DNA of 64,000 nt from the NCBI RefSeq assembly GCF_016863095.1, contig NZ_BOOF01000009.1, positions 62,001-126,000 on the forward strand, in the 5' to 3' direction. Within the stretch, counting starts at the first letter, position 1. Every line of letters starts with the position of its first letter. A model generated the notes under the pieces. It did no database searches and was not told the DNA's origin. It was given only the letters and a program-made list of their open reading frames with translations. Made by a program: the position numbers and the translations under genes. The DNA is from Microbispora siamensis (GTDB taxonomy: Bacteria > Actinomycetota > Actinomycetes > Streptosporangiales > Streptosporangiaceae). Below are positions 8,643-16,561 of this stretch, piece by piece.

Positions 8643-11600
8643 TCAGCTCACCGCCTCGGGGGACAGGCGGAACAGCTCGCGCAGCTCCGCCGTGGACAGC
8701 CCGGCGATCCAGTCCTCGCCCGTCCCGACGACGCTCTCGGCCAGGGCCTGCTTGCGCTCGATCATCTCGTCGATCCGCTCCTCCAGGGTCCCCGCGCAGA
8801 TGAACTTCCTGACCTGCACGTTGCGGGTCTGCCCGATGCGGAACGCCCGGTCGGTGGCCTGGTTCTCCACGGCCGGGTTCCACCACCGGTCCACGTGCAC
8901 GACGTGGCCGGCGGCGGTGAGGTTGAGCCCGGTGCCGGCGGCCTTGAGCGACAGCAGGAAGATCATCGGCTCGTCCTCGGTCTGGAACCGCTCCACCAGC
9001 GCGTCACGCGTCTTCTTCGGCAGCCCGCCGTGCAGCCACAGCACCGGGCGGTCGAGACGCGCCGCCAGGTAGGGCTGCAGCATCGAGCCGAACTCGGCGT
9101 ACTGCGTGAAGACCAGGGCCTTGTCGCCCTCGCTGAGGATCTCCTCGGCCAGCTCCTCCAGCCGCGCCAGCTTCCCCGACCGGCCGGTCAGCCGGGAGCC
9201 GTCCTTGAGCAGGTGCGCGGGGTGGTTGCAGACCTGCTTGAGCCGGGTCATCGCCGCCAGGACGTTCCCCCGCCGCTCGATGCCCTCGCTGCCGGCGATC
9301 CTGTCCATCATGTCCTCGACCACCGCCTGGTAGAGGCTCGCCTGCTCGGGGGTGAGCGTGCACCAGACCTTCATCTCCATCTTGTCCGGCAGGTCGGAGA
9401 TGATCGTCTTGTCAGTCTTGAGGCGCCGGAGCACGAACGGGCCCGTGGCCCGCTTGAGCGCGGCGGTCGCGGTCTCGTCGCCCCGCCGTTCGATCGGCTC
9501 CTGATAGCGGTCGCGGAAGGCCCTCGCCGATCCGAGCAGGCCGGGATTGCAGAACTCCATGATCGACCACAGCTCGGCCAGATGGTTCTCGACCGGGGTG
9601 CCGGTCAGCGCCAGCCTCGTCCGCGCTGGCAGCGAGCGCACCGCCTGGGCCTGCCGGGCGGCGGCGTTCTTGACGGCCTGGGCCTCGTCGCAGACGACCC
9701 GGCCCCAGGTGAACCCGGCCAGGGCGTCGCGGTCGCGCAACGCCGTGCCGTACGTCGTGAGGACGAGGTCGGCCGCGGCGACCCGCTCGGCCAGTTCCTC
9801 GCCGCGCAGGCGGCTCGTGCCGTGATGGAGGTAGACGTCCAGCGAGGGCGCGAAGCGGGCCGCCTCCTTCTGCCAGTTGCTGAGCAGCGACATCGGGCAC
9901 ACCAGCAGCGTCGCCCCTGCCTGCTCTCCCTGCTCGCGTTCGCGGAGAAGCAGGGACAACGTCTGAAGAGTCTTACCAAGCCCCATATCGTCGGCAAGAA
10001 TGCCGCCTAGTCCGATTTGGGACATGAAGCTGAGCCAGGCAAGACCGCGTTCCTGGTAGGGCCGCAGCGTGCCGTGGAAGGCGGCCGGGGTCGTGACGGG
10101 TTCGAGACGCCGGTCGGCCTCGCCGGACAGCAGGTCGCCGAGCAGGCCGTCGGCGTCCACCTCCACGAGCGGAAGCTCGTCGTCCCCGCCGTGGACCACC
10201 TCCTGGATGACCTCGCCGATCGTCATCTGACCGGAACTGCGGCGCTCCACCGCCTTGAGCGCGGCCCCGAGCTGCCGGGCGTCCAGCTCGACCCACTGCC
10301 CGCGCAGCCGGACCAGCGGCACCTTGAGCCGGGCCAGCTCGGCCAGCTCCGCCTCGCTGATCGTCTCGTCGCCGACGGCCAGCTCGGCCCGGAAGTCCAC
10401 GAGCTGCGCCAGCCCGAACCCCTGGTCGGCGGCGGCGCCAGGCCCGGAGCGGGACCGTGCGGTGAGCTTCAGGCCGAGCCGGGCGCGGCCCGCCCACGCG
10501 GGCAACTGCACGCCGAACCCGGCCGACTGGAGGAGGGGCGCGGCGTGCCGGAGGAAGTGGAAGGCCCCCTCCACGTCGAGGGCGACGTGCGCCGGCCGGG
10601 CCTCCCGGAGCGCGTCGTCGATCCTCGGGTAGAGACGGGCCGCCCGGCCCAGGCCGGCGAGCAGCGTCTCGTCCGGCCGCCCGGGCAGGCCGGGCACGGT
10701 CTCGCCCGCCCAGACGAGGGGAGCGGGCACGTAGAGGCTCGGGTCCTCGGCCGACTGGAGGGCGAACTCGACCCGCCACGCCCCTGCGCCCGCGTCGGCG
10801 GCGGCGCCCATGCGTGGTGCGGTATCCGCTCGGGCCGCGGCGTCGGCTGCCACGCCCGGGCTCGGGGTCGTCTCCCGGCCCGGCTGCTCGTCGGCCAGGA
10901 GGGGCTCGACGAGGCGGAAGCACACCTTGACCGGGCCGTCGAGCTGGTGGGCCGCCCTGAACCAGTCCTCCAGCGGCCGGGCCAGCGCCTCCGCCTCCCC
11001 CCGGCGTGCGCCGGGAAGGGCCGCCGTGTCCCCGGTGAGCGCCACCGTCCACCGGTCGGCCAGGGGGCTACGCTGCCCGGGGCGGTGCCCGCCGAGCAGG
11101 CGTTCCGGCAGCGCCTGCCGTACGGCGGCGTCGGTCAGGCCCGCAAGCGCCTCGATCAGCACATGGGCGGACGGCCGCTCCTCGCCCACGGCCCGGCAGA
11201 CCGGCGGCATGGCGGCGGCGAGCTCGCGGACGCGGTCGGCATGCGCGCCGGTCAGCACCGGCCGCCAGCGCGCCGCGTAGCCGCCGTCCTCGGCGACGAG
11301 CTGGGGCAGCACCCGGCCGCGCCGCACCAGGTCGCGGGCGTGGGCGGCGACGATCGCGAGATAGCGCAGGGACGGCCCGGCGGCGGGCGGCGGCTCGAAC
11401 GCCCCCGTCAGCAGCCGCAGCGCGGGCCCCGGCTCGACCAGCAACGCGGGCACCCGCCACGGACTGATCCTCGGGCGGCGCGCGGTGATCCGCAGGCCGG
11501 TCTCCGGCGAGGGAAGGGGGCTCGCCGCCGAACTCGGCAGCAGCAGCACCGCCTCGCCGGACACGGCCTTGCCCGCCGCCTCTGCCGCGGCGTCCCCCCA

Positions 11601-11750
11601 GCGCGGCAGCTCCGCGGCGAGGGTGCTCGCGGGAGCGGCGAAGGGGTGGGGGCGCACCTCGGCGCGGGAGGCCACCGGCTCCGCGCCGGCCGACTCCTCC
11701 GCCCAGAGCACGAGTCTCCCGCCGTTCCAGGCGACATGGATCACGAGCAC
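8643..11750 (-). CDS. SNF2/RapA-family DEAD/DEAH-box helicase
   Basis: 1035 residues. The N-terminal ~550 residues match the bacterial SNF2-associated region (DUF3670-like) by position and composition. The C-terminal ATPase has GILADDMGLGKTLQTLSLL (Walker A, near residue 580), DEAQ, LTGTPVEN, LHGG and AGTGLNLTAAGHVVH with DRAFRIGQTR (motifs V and VI). It should translocate on double-stranded DNA and remodel protein-DNA or RNA polymerase complexes. GTG at 11750 or at 11744 could start it. A degenerate copy of its first 20 codons lies just upstream (11741-11806). Confidence 0.95.
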   Translation of the reverse strand: MLVIHVAWNGGRLVLWAEESAGAEPVASRAEVRPHPFAAPASTLAAELPRWGDAAAEAAGKAVSGEAVLLLPSSAASPLPSPETGLRITARRPRISPWRVPALLVEPGPALRLLTGAFEPPPAAGPSLRYLAIVAAHARDLVRRGRVLPQLVAEDGGYAARWRPVLTGAHADRVRELAAAMPPVCRAVGEERPSAHVLIEALAGLTDAAVRQALPERLLGGHRPGQRSPLADRWTVALTGDTAALPGARRGEAEALARPLEDWFRAAHQLDGPVKVCFRLVEPLLADEQPGRETTPSPGVAADAAARADTAPRMGAAADAGAGAWRVEFALQSAEDPSLYVPAPLVWAGETVPGLPGRPDETLLAGLGRAARLYPRIDDALREARPAHVALDVEGAFHFLRHAAPLLQSAGFGVQLPAWAGRARLGLKLTARSRSGPGAAADQGFGLAQLVDFRAELAVGDETISEAELAELARLKVPLVRLRGQWVELDARQLGAALKAVERRSSGQMTIGEVIQEVVHGGDDELPLVEVDADGLLGDLLSGEADRRLEPVTTPAAFHGTLRPYQERGLAWLSFMSQIGLGGILADDMGLGKTLQTLSLLLREREQGEQAGATLLVCPMSLLSNWQKEAARFAPSLDVYLHHGTSRLRGEELAERVAAADLVLTTYGTALRDRDALAGFTWGRVVCDEAQAVKNAAARQAQAVRSLPARTRLALTGTPVENHLAELWSIMEFCNPGLLGSARAFRDRYQEPIERRGDETATAALKRATGPFVLRRLKTDKTIISDLPDKMEMKVWCTLTPEQASLYQAVVEDMMDRIAGSEGIERRGNVLAAMTRLKQVCNHPAHLLKDGSRLTGRSGKLARLEELAEEILSEGDKALVFTQYAEFGSMLQPYLAARLDRPVLWLHGGLPKKTRDALVERFQTEDEPMIFLLSLKAAGTGLNLTAAGHVVHVDRWWNPAVENQATDRAFRIGQTRNVQVRKFICAGTLEERIDEMIERKQALAESVVGTGEDWIAGLSTAELRELFRLSPEAVS

Positions 11751-11806
11751 GCCGTTTCCTTCACTCTGAGTGCGAGCCGCCTACCGTCGCCGGCCGCGTG
11801 AATCAC
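11741..11806 (-). other. Degenerate duplicate of the helicase 5' end (21-codon mini-ORF)
   Basis: On the minus strand GTG at 11806 opens VIHAAGDGRRLALRVKETA and stops at a TGA that overlaps the helicase start. It aligns without gaps to the helicase N-terminus VIHVAWNGGRLVLWAEESA, with about half of the residues identical. The DNA repeat ATCACGAGCA(C/G)GCCGT is 61 bases apart. This is either a decayed tandem duplication of the gene start or a small leader ORF that couples translation. Confidence 0.5.
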
Positions 11807-11973
11807 GAGCAGGCCGTCTCCCTCTGCCAATTCGGAACGCTAGCAGCGGAAACGGGGCTCCCGATCCGCTCCCGTCGGCACCTGTGGACGAAGCCATCCC
11901 CGTCGGGCGGCGCGACGTACGGCGCGAACAGCTGGGCGGCGAGCTGGCGCACGCGGCCGGCGACTCGGCCGGG

Positions 11974-12534
11974 TCACAGGCGGGCGATCCACTCCTGGCC
12001 CGTGAGCACGTCAGCACCCCTGGCCGGGAAGACGCGGTTGATCAGGAAGTCGTGCACGTCCGGTTCCCCGTCGGCGCAAGCGTCGCTGAGCACGGTCACG
12101 TGGTAGTCGCGGTCGGAGGCGTCGTAGAGGGTGGCGGCGATCATCGCTCCGGTGGCGACACCGGTCAGCACGATCGAGTCGATGTGCTGAGCGCGCAGGA
12201 GCCGATCGAGGTCGCTCGCCGCGAAGGCGCTGGCCCGGCGCTTGAGAACGACGGCCTCATCCGGCAACGGCTTGATACGCGGGTGCACGAGCGTCTCGGG
12301 GGAATCTTCGTGGAACAGCGTCCCCGCCCCGTGCAGGTCGCTGATCAACCGGTTTCCCGCTGCCACATCAAGGCCTGAGGCCCGCAGCCCGAAACGGATG
12401 AAGATCACTGGGATTCCGGCGGCTCTGGCCGCAGAGACAACCTTTTCCGCAACGGGCAGCACGGCGGCGGCGAAGGGGTAGTTGTCCACGATGCCCGCCT
12501 GCATGTCGCCGACGATGAGTGCGGTGGTGGTCAT
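11974..12534 (-). CDS. Isochorismatase-fold hydrolase-like protein lacking the catalytic Cys
   Basis: 186 residues. The fold is shown by TTTALIVGDMQAGIVDN (the Asp of the triad) and DEAVVLKRRASAF (the Lys). In active cysteine hydrolases of this family the third residue sits in GVATxxCV; here the text is TGVATGAMIAATLYDA, so Cys is replaced by Met. The protein may be a hydrolase working without Cys, as isochorismatases proper do, or a binding protein. ATG at 12534 is chosen because AAGGAA lies six bases upstream. Downstream of it is only a 223-bp gap before the helicase. Confidence 0.85.
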   Translation of the reverse strand: MTTTALIVGDMQAGIVDNYPFAAAVLPVAEKVVSAARAAGIPVIFIRFGLRASGLDVAAGNRLISDLHGAGTLFHEDSPETLVHPRIKPLPDEAVVLKRRASAFAASDLDRLLRAQHIDSIVLTGVATGAMIAATLYDASDRDYHVTVLSDACADGEPDVHDFLINRVFPARGADVLTGQEWIARL

Positions 12535-12874
12535 GCGGTTTCCTTGTCTGTACGGCACGCCGACGGCCATCCTCCACGACCGTACTCTTGGGGCTGTTGT
12601 CGTTGATCTGATACGACGATAGTGGGACAGATTCCTCATAAGGGCCATCGGCCGCGGCATAGGCGGCTTGGGCGCAGGCCGTGCTGTCAGGCTCTATCCA
12701 CCATCGGTCCCTGGTCCGCTCAAACCACGATGGCACGAGTGCGAGCATCGCCCCGCCCTCCCGGCCCATAACGATCTGCCCCGACATCAGAGCCTGCCAT
12801 GGGGCCTCCACTGTGAGGGTCTCGGGATCGATGGCGTGGGCGAGCTCAGCAGGAGGCCCCCGAGGTAGGACCAC
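12368..12874 (-). CDS. Doubtful ORF, unknown function
   Basis: A 168-codon ORF (GTG start) whose first ~95 residues look protein-like (for example GREGGAMLALVPSWFERTRD and RWWIEPDSTACAQAAYAAAD), while the last ~55 codons lie out of frame inside the isochorismatase gene and are Arg/His-rich. The natural part may be the remnant of a gene cut by deletion. I do not recognise the family. Confidence 0.25.
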   Translation of the reverse strand: MVLPRGPPAELAHAIDPETLTVEAPWQALMSGQIVMGREGGAMLALVPSWFERTRDRWWIEPDSTACAQAAYAAADGPYEESVPLSSYQINDNSPKSTVVEDGRRRAVQTRKPHDHHRTHRRRHAGGHRGQLPLRRRRAARCGKGCLCGQSRRNPSDLHPFRAAGLRP

Positions 12875-13224
12875 ACTCAGATCTCATTCGGCACCGACAA
12901 GGATCTCGCGGATTCGCGATCTTCGCGCCAGACCCGAAACTGGCTCTGGCGTCAATTCCGTGGTCCTCTGTCCCCTGGGCGGGTTGCCGCAGATGGCGCG
13001 CAGCGCGCCAGGCCGTCACCGGTGAGTCGCACCATCATCTGGGCGAAGGCGCGGACGTGCTCACCGAGTGCGGCCAGGGCTTGGCAGCACTGGACCTCGC
13101 ACCTTTCACAGCCGTGCCACCACTGTCCAGGCCGGGACCCTACCGCCGACGGCGGGGGTGCTTGCAGGCTCGGTCGTCCAGAGCGCCGGCATCCCCTTCC
13201 TGAGGGCTCGTCATCGCCCGGGCG
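12535..13224. other. 690-bp gap with gene debris
   Basis: No intact gene is convincing here. The doubtful ORF above covers 12535-12874. On the minus strand at about 12952-13085 a frame reads LGEHVRAFAQMMVRLTG before a stop, which resembles from memory the C-terminal helix region of ISL3-type transposases; the following part is out of frame. No inverted repeats or target duplication were found by eye. Confidence 0.35.
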
Positions 13225-13875
13225 TCACTCGGTGGGCGGGACCCGTACGGCGGTGTAGCGGCGCAGGTCGTCGCCGTCGAGCGGAGTTCCGGGGAGGGGT
13301 GATCGCCGGTCGGCGCGCAGGCCGTCCAGCATGATCTCCACCACGCGTGCCATGGCCGGCTCGCCGGGCAGGGCCGGTGGCGTGTAGACGTTCAGGGTCA
13401 TCAGGACGGCGATGTCGCCGGGGCCGACGTCGGCGCGCAGCGCGCCGTCCGCCTGCGCCCGTTCGATCATCCGCAGGACGGCGGCGATCACCCGCTGCCG
13501 CATCTCGTGCAGGTCGGGGCCGACGCGCATCCGCTGATGCAGGTGCGGTTCGAGCTTCGCCGGCAGCACGCCCAGCCGCAGCGCGACCGAGCCGCGCAGG
13601 AAACGGCACAGCGCGTGCCAGGCGTCCGGCTCCTCGCGCCAGGCCGTCTCCGCCAGGTCCACCAGGCGGCGCAGGCTCTCCTCGCCGACCGCCCGGAGCA
13701 ACGCGTCCCGGTCCGGGAAGCGGCGGTAGAGCGTGCCGACGCCCACGCCGGCCCGGCGGGCGACCTCCTCCAGCGGCACGTCGACGCCCTGCTCCAGGAA
13801 CAGTTCCTGGGCCGCGGCGACGATCAGGTCCCGGTTGCGGCGCGCGTCGGCGCGCAGCCCCTTCTCCACTGCCAC
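13225..13875 (-). CDS. TetR/AcrR-family repressor
   Basis: 216 residues from GTG at 13875 (a GTG at 13869 with GAGAGG upstream is an alternative). The HTH lies at about residues 13-60: LIVAAAQELFLEQGVDVPLEEVARRAGVGVGTLYRRFPDRDALL. The C-terminal ligand domain is of the actinobacterial TetR_C type. It is divergent from a flavin monooxygenase, and the 86-bp gap contains repeats suited to binding by a dimer, so it probably represses both genes until a small molecule is bound. Confidence 0.93.
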   Translation of the reverse strand: MAVEKGLRADARRNRDLIVAAAQELFLEQGVDVPLEEVARRAGVGVGTLYRRFPDRDALLRAVGEESLRRLVDLAETAWREEPDAWHALCRFLRGSVALRLGVLPAKLEPHLHQRMRVGPDLHEMRQRVIAAVLRMIERAQADGALRADVGPGDIAVLMTLNVYTPPALPGEPAMARVVEIMLDGLRADRRSPLPGTPLDGDDLRRYTAVRVPPTE

Positions 13876-13900
13876 CTCTCTTCGAACGGGATCTGGACGA

Positions 13901-13953
13901 TTTTCCTCCGGTTAGGATACCGTCGTTATGTGGAGGAAAACCTTCCGGTTAGG
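13901..13953. promoter_or_regulatory. Candidate TetR operator: direct and inverted repeats
   Basis: TCCGGTTAGG occurs twice in direct orientation (13907-13916 and 13944-13953), and TTTTCCTCC (13901-13909) faces GGAGGAAAA (13932-13940). The repeats fill the gap between the divergent TetR and monooxygenase genes and cover the likely monooxygenase promoter (TAGGAT at 13913-13918). Confidence 0.65.
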
Positions 13954-13961
13954 GGTATGTC

Positions 13962-15113
13962 ATGAGCACAGTGCTGATCTCGGGGGCCGGGATCGCGGGG
14001 CCGACGCTGGCCTACTGGCTGGCCGGGCACGGATTCCGGGTCACGGTCGTGGAACGCGGGGGGAAGCCACGGTCCAGCGGCAACCCGGTGGACGTCAGGG
14101 GACCCGCCGTCCCGGTCGTGAAACGGATGGGCGTCCTGCCCCGGCTGCGCCAAGCCGCCACCGGCACGACGGGGGTCAGCTTCGTCGACGCGGCGGGCAG
14201 GCGGGTCGGCCGGATGGACATGCGCGCCGTGCAGCGGCCGGACGAGGTCGAGGTGCCGCGCGGCGACCTCGCGTCGATCCTGTACGAGGCGAGCCGCGAC
14301 CGCGCCGAGTTCCTCTTCGACGACTCCATCACGGCGCTCGGCCAGGACGAGCACGGGGTGGACGTCACCTTCGAGCGCGCCGCACCCCGCCGCTTCGACC
14401 TGGTGATCGGAGCCGACGGCCTGCACTCGGTGACGCGGCGCCTGACGTTCCGCCGGGAGACGGGGACGCCGCAGAGCGGGCTCGTGCGCCACATGGGCCT
14501 GTACGTCGCGACCACGCCGCTGGCAGACGGGGCGGCCGGAGCGGGCCGGGACGTTGTCATGCACAACACGCCCGGCAAGGCGATCGCCGTCAATCCCAGG
14601 CCCGCGGTCGCGTTCTTCCTCTACCGGAGCCCCGAGAAGCCCGGCTTCGACCACCGCGACAGCGAGCAGCACAAGCGGATGCTGATCGAGGCCTTCGCGG
14701 ACGTGTCCTGGCGGGCGCCGGAACTGCTCGACCACGTACGCACCGCCGACGACCTCTACTTCGACTCGGTCAGCCAGGTGCGCCTGCCGCGGTGGTGGAA
14801 GGGCCGTGTCGCGCTCCTCGGCGACGCCGCCTCCTGCGTGTCGCTGTTCGGGGACGGTTCCACCCTGGCCATGGCGGGGGCGTTCACCCTCGCCGAGGCA
14901 CTGGCCGCCCACCCTGGCGATCCCGGCGCGGCCTTCCGCGCGTACGAGGCCGCGCACTGGCGCCTGGTGGACCCCAAGCAGCGCAACGTCGCGCAGGCGG
15001 CGGCACTCCTGGTCCCCGCGACGCGAGGCGGCATCCTCGCCCGGAACCTGGCCACCCGCCTGTGGCCCGCCGTGGCCGCCGCCACGCGGCTCAAGCACGC
15101 TCTCGCATGGTGA
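13962..15113 (+). CDS. FAD-dependent monooxygenase (class A flavoprotein hydroxylase)
   Basis: 383 residues. GAGIAG at 8-13 with a following VVERGG binds the ADP of FAD. VIGADGLHSVTRR gives the DG fingerprint, and ALLGDAASCVSLFGDGSTLAMAGA gives the GD motif near the flavin. The length and motifs match the TetX/PHBH-like aromatic or antibiotic hydroxylases. Control by the divergent TetR suggests a detoxification role for a hydrophobic compound; the substrate is unknown. An AGGGGT ribosome site sits five bases before the ATG. Confidence 0.92.
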   Translation: MSTVLISGAGIAGPTLAYWLAGHGFRVTVVERGGKPRSSGNPVDVRGPAVPVVKRMGVLPRLRQAATGTTGVSFVDAAGRRVGRMDMRAVQRPDEVEVPRGDLASILYEASRDRAEFLFDDSITALGQDEHGVDVTFERAAPRRFDLVIGADGLHSVTRRLTFRRETGTPQSGLVRHMGLYVATTPLADGAAGAGRDVVMHNTPGKAIAVNPRPAVAFFLYRSPEKPGFDHRDSEQHKRMLIEAFADVSWRAPELLDHVRTADDLYFDSVSQVRLPRWWKGRVALLGDAASCVSLFGDGSTLAMAGAFTLAEALAAHPGDPGAAFRAYEAAHWRLVDPKQRNVAQAAALLVPATRGGILARNLATRLWPAVAAATRLKHALAW

Positions 15114-15182
15114 GCGAGGGCAAGAGCGAGGCGTGGTGAGGGAGGCATGGTGAGCGAGGGCATGGTGAGCGAGGGCATGGTG
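15105..15182. repeat. 15-nt tandem repeat at the monooxygenase gene end
   Basis: GCATGGTGAGCGAGG occurs at 15105-15119 (spanning the stop codon), 15145-15159 and 15160-15174, followed by a partial copy to 15182; 15131-15144 is a degenerate copy. It looks like slippage repeats in the 136-bp convergent gap. Confidence 0.7.
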
Positions 15183-15249
15183 TCGGCGGCGGGCCCGGCC
15201 GGCCACACAGGCCCAGCCGCCACCGGCGCCGAACCCGCGGGTCGTCCCC

Positions 15250-15975
15250 TCAGAGGCCGGACGTCCGCCAGGTGGCGCCGGCGGCGGTGACGGCGAAGGC
15301 CTCGTAGCCGTCCAGCTCCTCCACCCACTCCCGGGCGGCGCCGCCCATGGCGAAGGCGCCGGTGGCGTACGCGTCGGCCAGGGCGAGGTCCGGCCCGATC
15401 ACCGTCACCGAGGCCAGCTCGGTCGCGGGCCTGCCGGTGTGAGGGTCGATGATGTGCGCCCCGCGCTCCGCCGTGCCCGAGGTGGCGACGGCGAGGTCGT
15501 TGCCCGACACCACGGCGGCCAGGTGCCCCGGGCGGAGCGGGTGGGCGACGCCGACCCGCCAGGAGCGGCCGGGGCCCGCCGAGCCGGACAGCCGCACGTC
15601 CCCGCCGCCGTTCACGCAGTGGTCCGGCACGCCCGCCTCGCGCAGCATGGCGGAGGCCCGTTCGACCGCCCATCCCTTGACGATGGCCGAAGGGTCGAGC
15701 CGGCCTCCGGGGTAGGCGGTGAAGTATCCGTGGGACCGGTCGCTCACCGATTCGCACATGCGGAGGATGTCGGCCACCTCCGGCGGGCAGTCGGCCGGCG
15801 TGATCTCGCCCCGGCCCAGCCGGCTGACCGGGCTGTCCGGCTTGTAGGTCGAGAAGACCTCGTCGACGTGGTGCAGCCACGCCACCGCCTCCGCGACACA
15901 TGGTGCGGCGTCGTCCTGGTGACGTACGTCGAAGGAGAAGACGGTGCCCATCACGTGCTCGACGTGGCGGGTCAC
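15250..15975 (-). CDS. apbE: FAD:protein FMN transferase (ApbE)
   Basis: 241 residues (GTG start overlapping the upstream stop by four bases). ApbE fingerprints are GTVFSFDV at the N-terminus, NGGGDVRLSG in the FAD-binding part, and GAHIIDPHTGRPA. The enzyme transfers FMN from FAD to a Ser/Thr in a [ST]GA[TS]-type motif of target proteins outside the membrane. The gene just upstream encodes such a target (SGAT motif), so the substrate is very likely its own neighbour. No signal peptide or lipobox is obvious, which is odd for an extracytoplasmic ApbE. Confidence 0.93.
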   Translation of the reverse strand: MTRHVEHVMGTVFSFDVRHQDDAAPCVAEAVAWLHHVDEVFSTYKPDSPVSRLGRGEITPADCPPEVADILRMCESVSDRSHGYFTAYPGGRLDPSAIVKGWAVERASAMLREAGVPDHCVNGGGDVRLSGSAGPGRSWRVGVAHPLRPGHLAAVVSGNDLAVATSGTAERGAHIIDPHTGRPATELASVTVIGPDLALADAYATGAFAMGGAAREWVEELDGYEAFAVTAAGATWRTSGL

Positions 15976-16541
15976 AGGCCGGCCTTGTCGAGCGCGCTCT
16001 GCAGGGAGCGGATGTACCCGTCGCTGGTGTAGGTGGCGCCGGAGACCGTGTCGATCTGGGCGGACTGCGCCGACAGCGCCTCCTCGTTGAGGATCGGGAG
16101 CGCCTCGTTGTTGATCTCAAGGTCGCGGCGGTTGTTCGCGGGAGCCACCGGCACCTTGATCCCGGCCAGCTTCCCGCCGGAGATCACGATCTGCACCTGC
16201 ACGGGGCCCCAGCGGGTGTCGGCGGAGTCGCCGGTGACGGTCTTCTCGCCGCTGGTGGCGCCCGCGGTGGCGCCCTGCCCGGTCCACGCCGACCCGGAAC
16301 CGGAGGAATCCGGGGAGCCCCCGCCGAAGCGGTCCCCATTCCCGTCGCCGAACTCGTCGTGGTCGTGGCCGAAGAATCCGTCGCCCGGCCCCTGCCCGCC
16401 CTGAACGCTGTCGCCGGAGTCCCCGCCCTGGGTGACGGCGGCCGGACGCTCGGCCAGCGGAGTCACCTCGTGCGGTTTGAACGACAGCAGCAGCACGAGA
16501 CCGACGGCGGTCGCGAGCACGGCCAGAATGGCTCTGCGCAT
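15972..16541 (-). CDS. Exported FMN-binding protein (RnfG/NqrC-type domain)
   Basis: 189 residues. An N-terminal membrane anchor (MRRAILAVLATAVGLVLLL) is followed by a disordered Gly/Ser/Asp-rich stretch and a C-terminal FMN-binding domain from about residue 95. The domain ends with DTVSGATYTSDGY; SGAT at 167-170 is the motif in which ApbE links FMN to Thr (T170). GGGAG lies just before the ATG at 16541. The protein should carry covalent FMN on the outer face of the membrane and accept electrons from the ferric-reductase-like partner encoded 20 bases upstream. Confidence 0.9.
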   Translation of the reverse strand: MRRAILAVLATAVGLVLLLSFKPHEVTPLAERPAAVTQGGDSGDSVQGGQGPGDGFFGHDHDEFGDGNGDRFGGGSPDSSGSGSAWTGQGATAGATSGEKTVTGDSADTRWGPVQVQIVISGGKLAGIKVPVAPANNRRDLEINNEALPILNEEALSAQSAQIDTVSGATYTSDGYIRSLQSALDKAGL

Positions 16542-16561
16542 GGAACTCCCATCCAGGGCGA

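Noticed and set aside
15105..15182. Possible CRISPR-like array
   Set aside because: Units are 15 bases, contiguous and without unique spacers; simple tandem slippage repeats.
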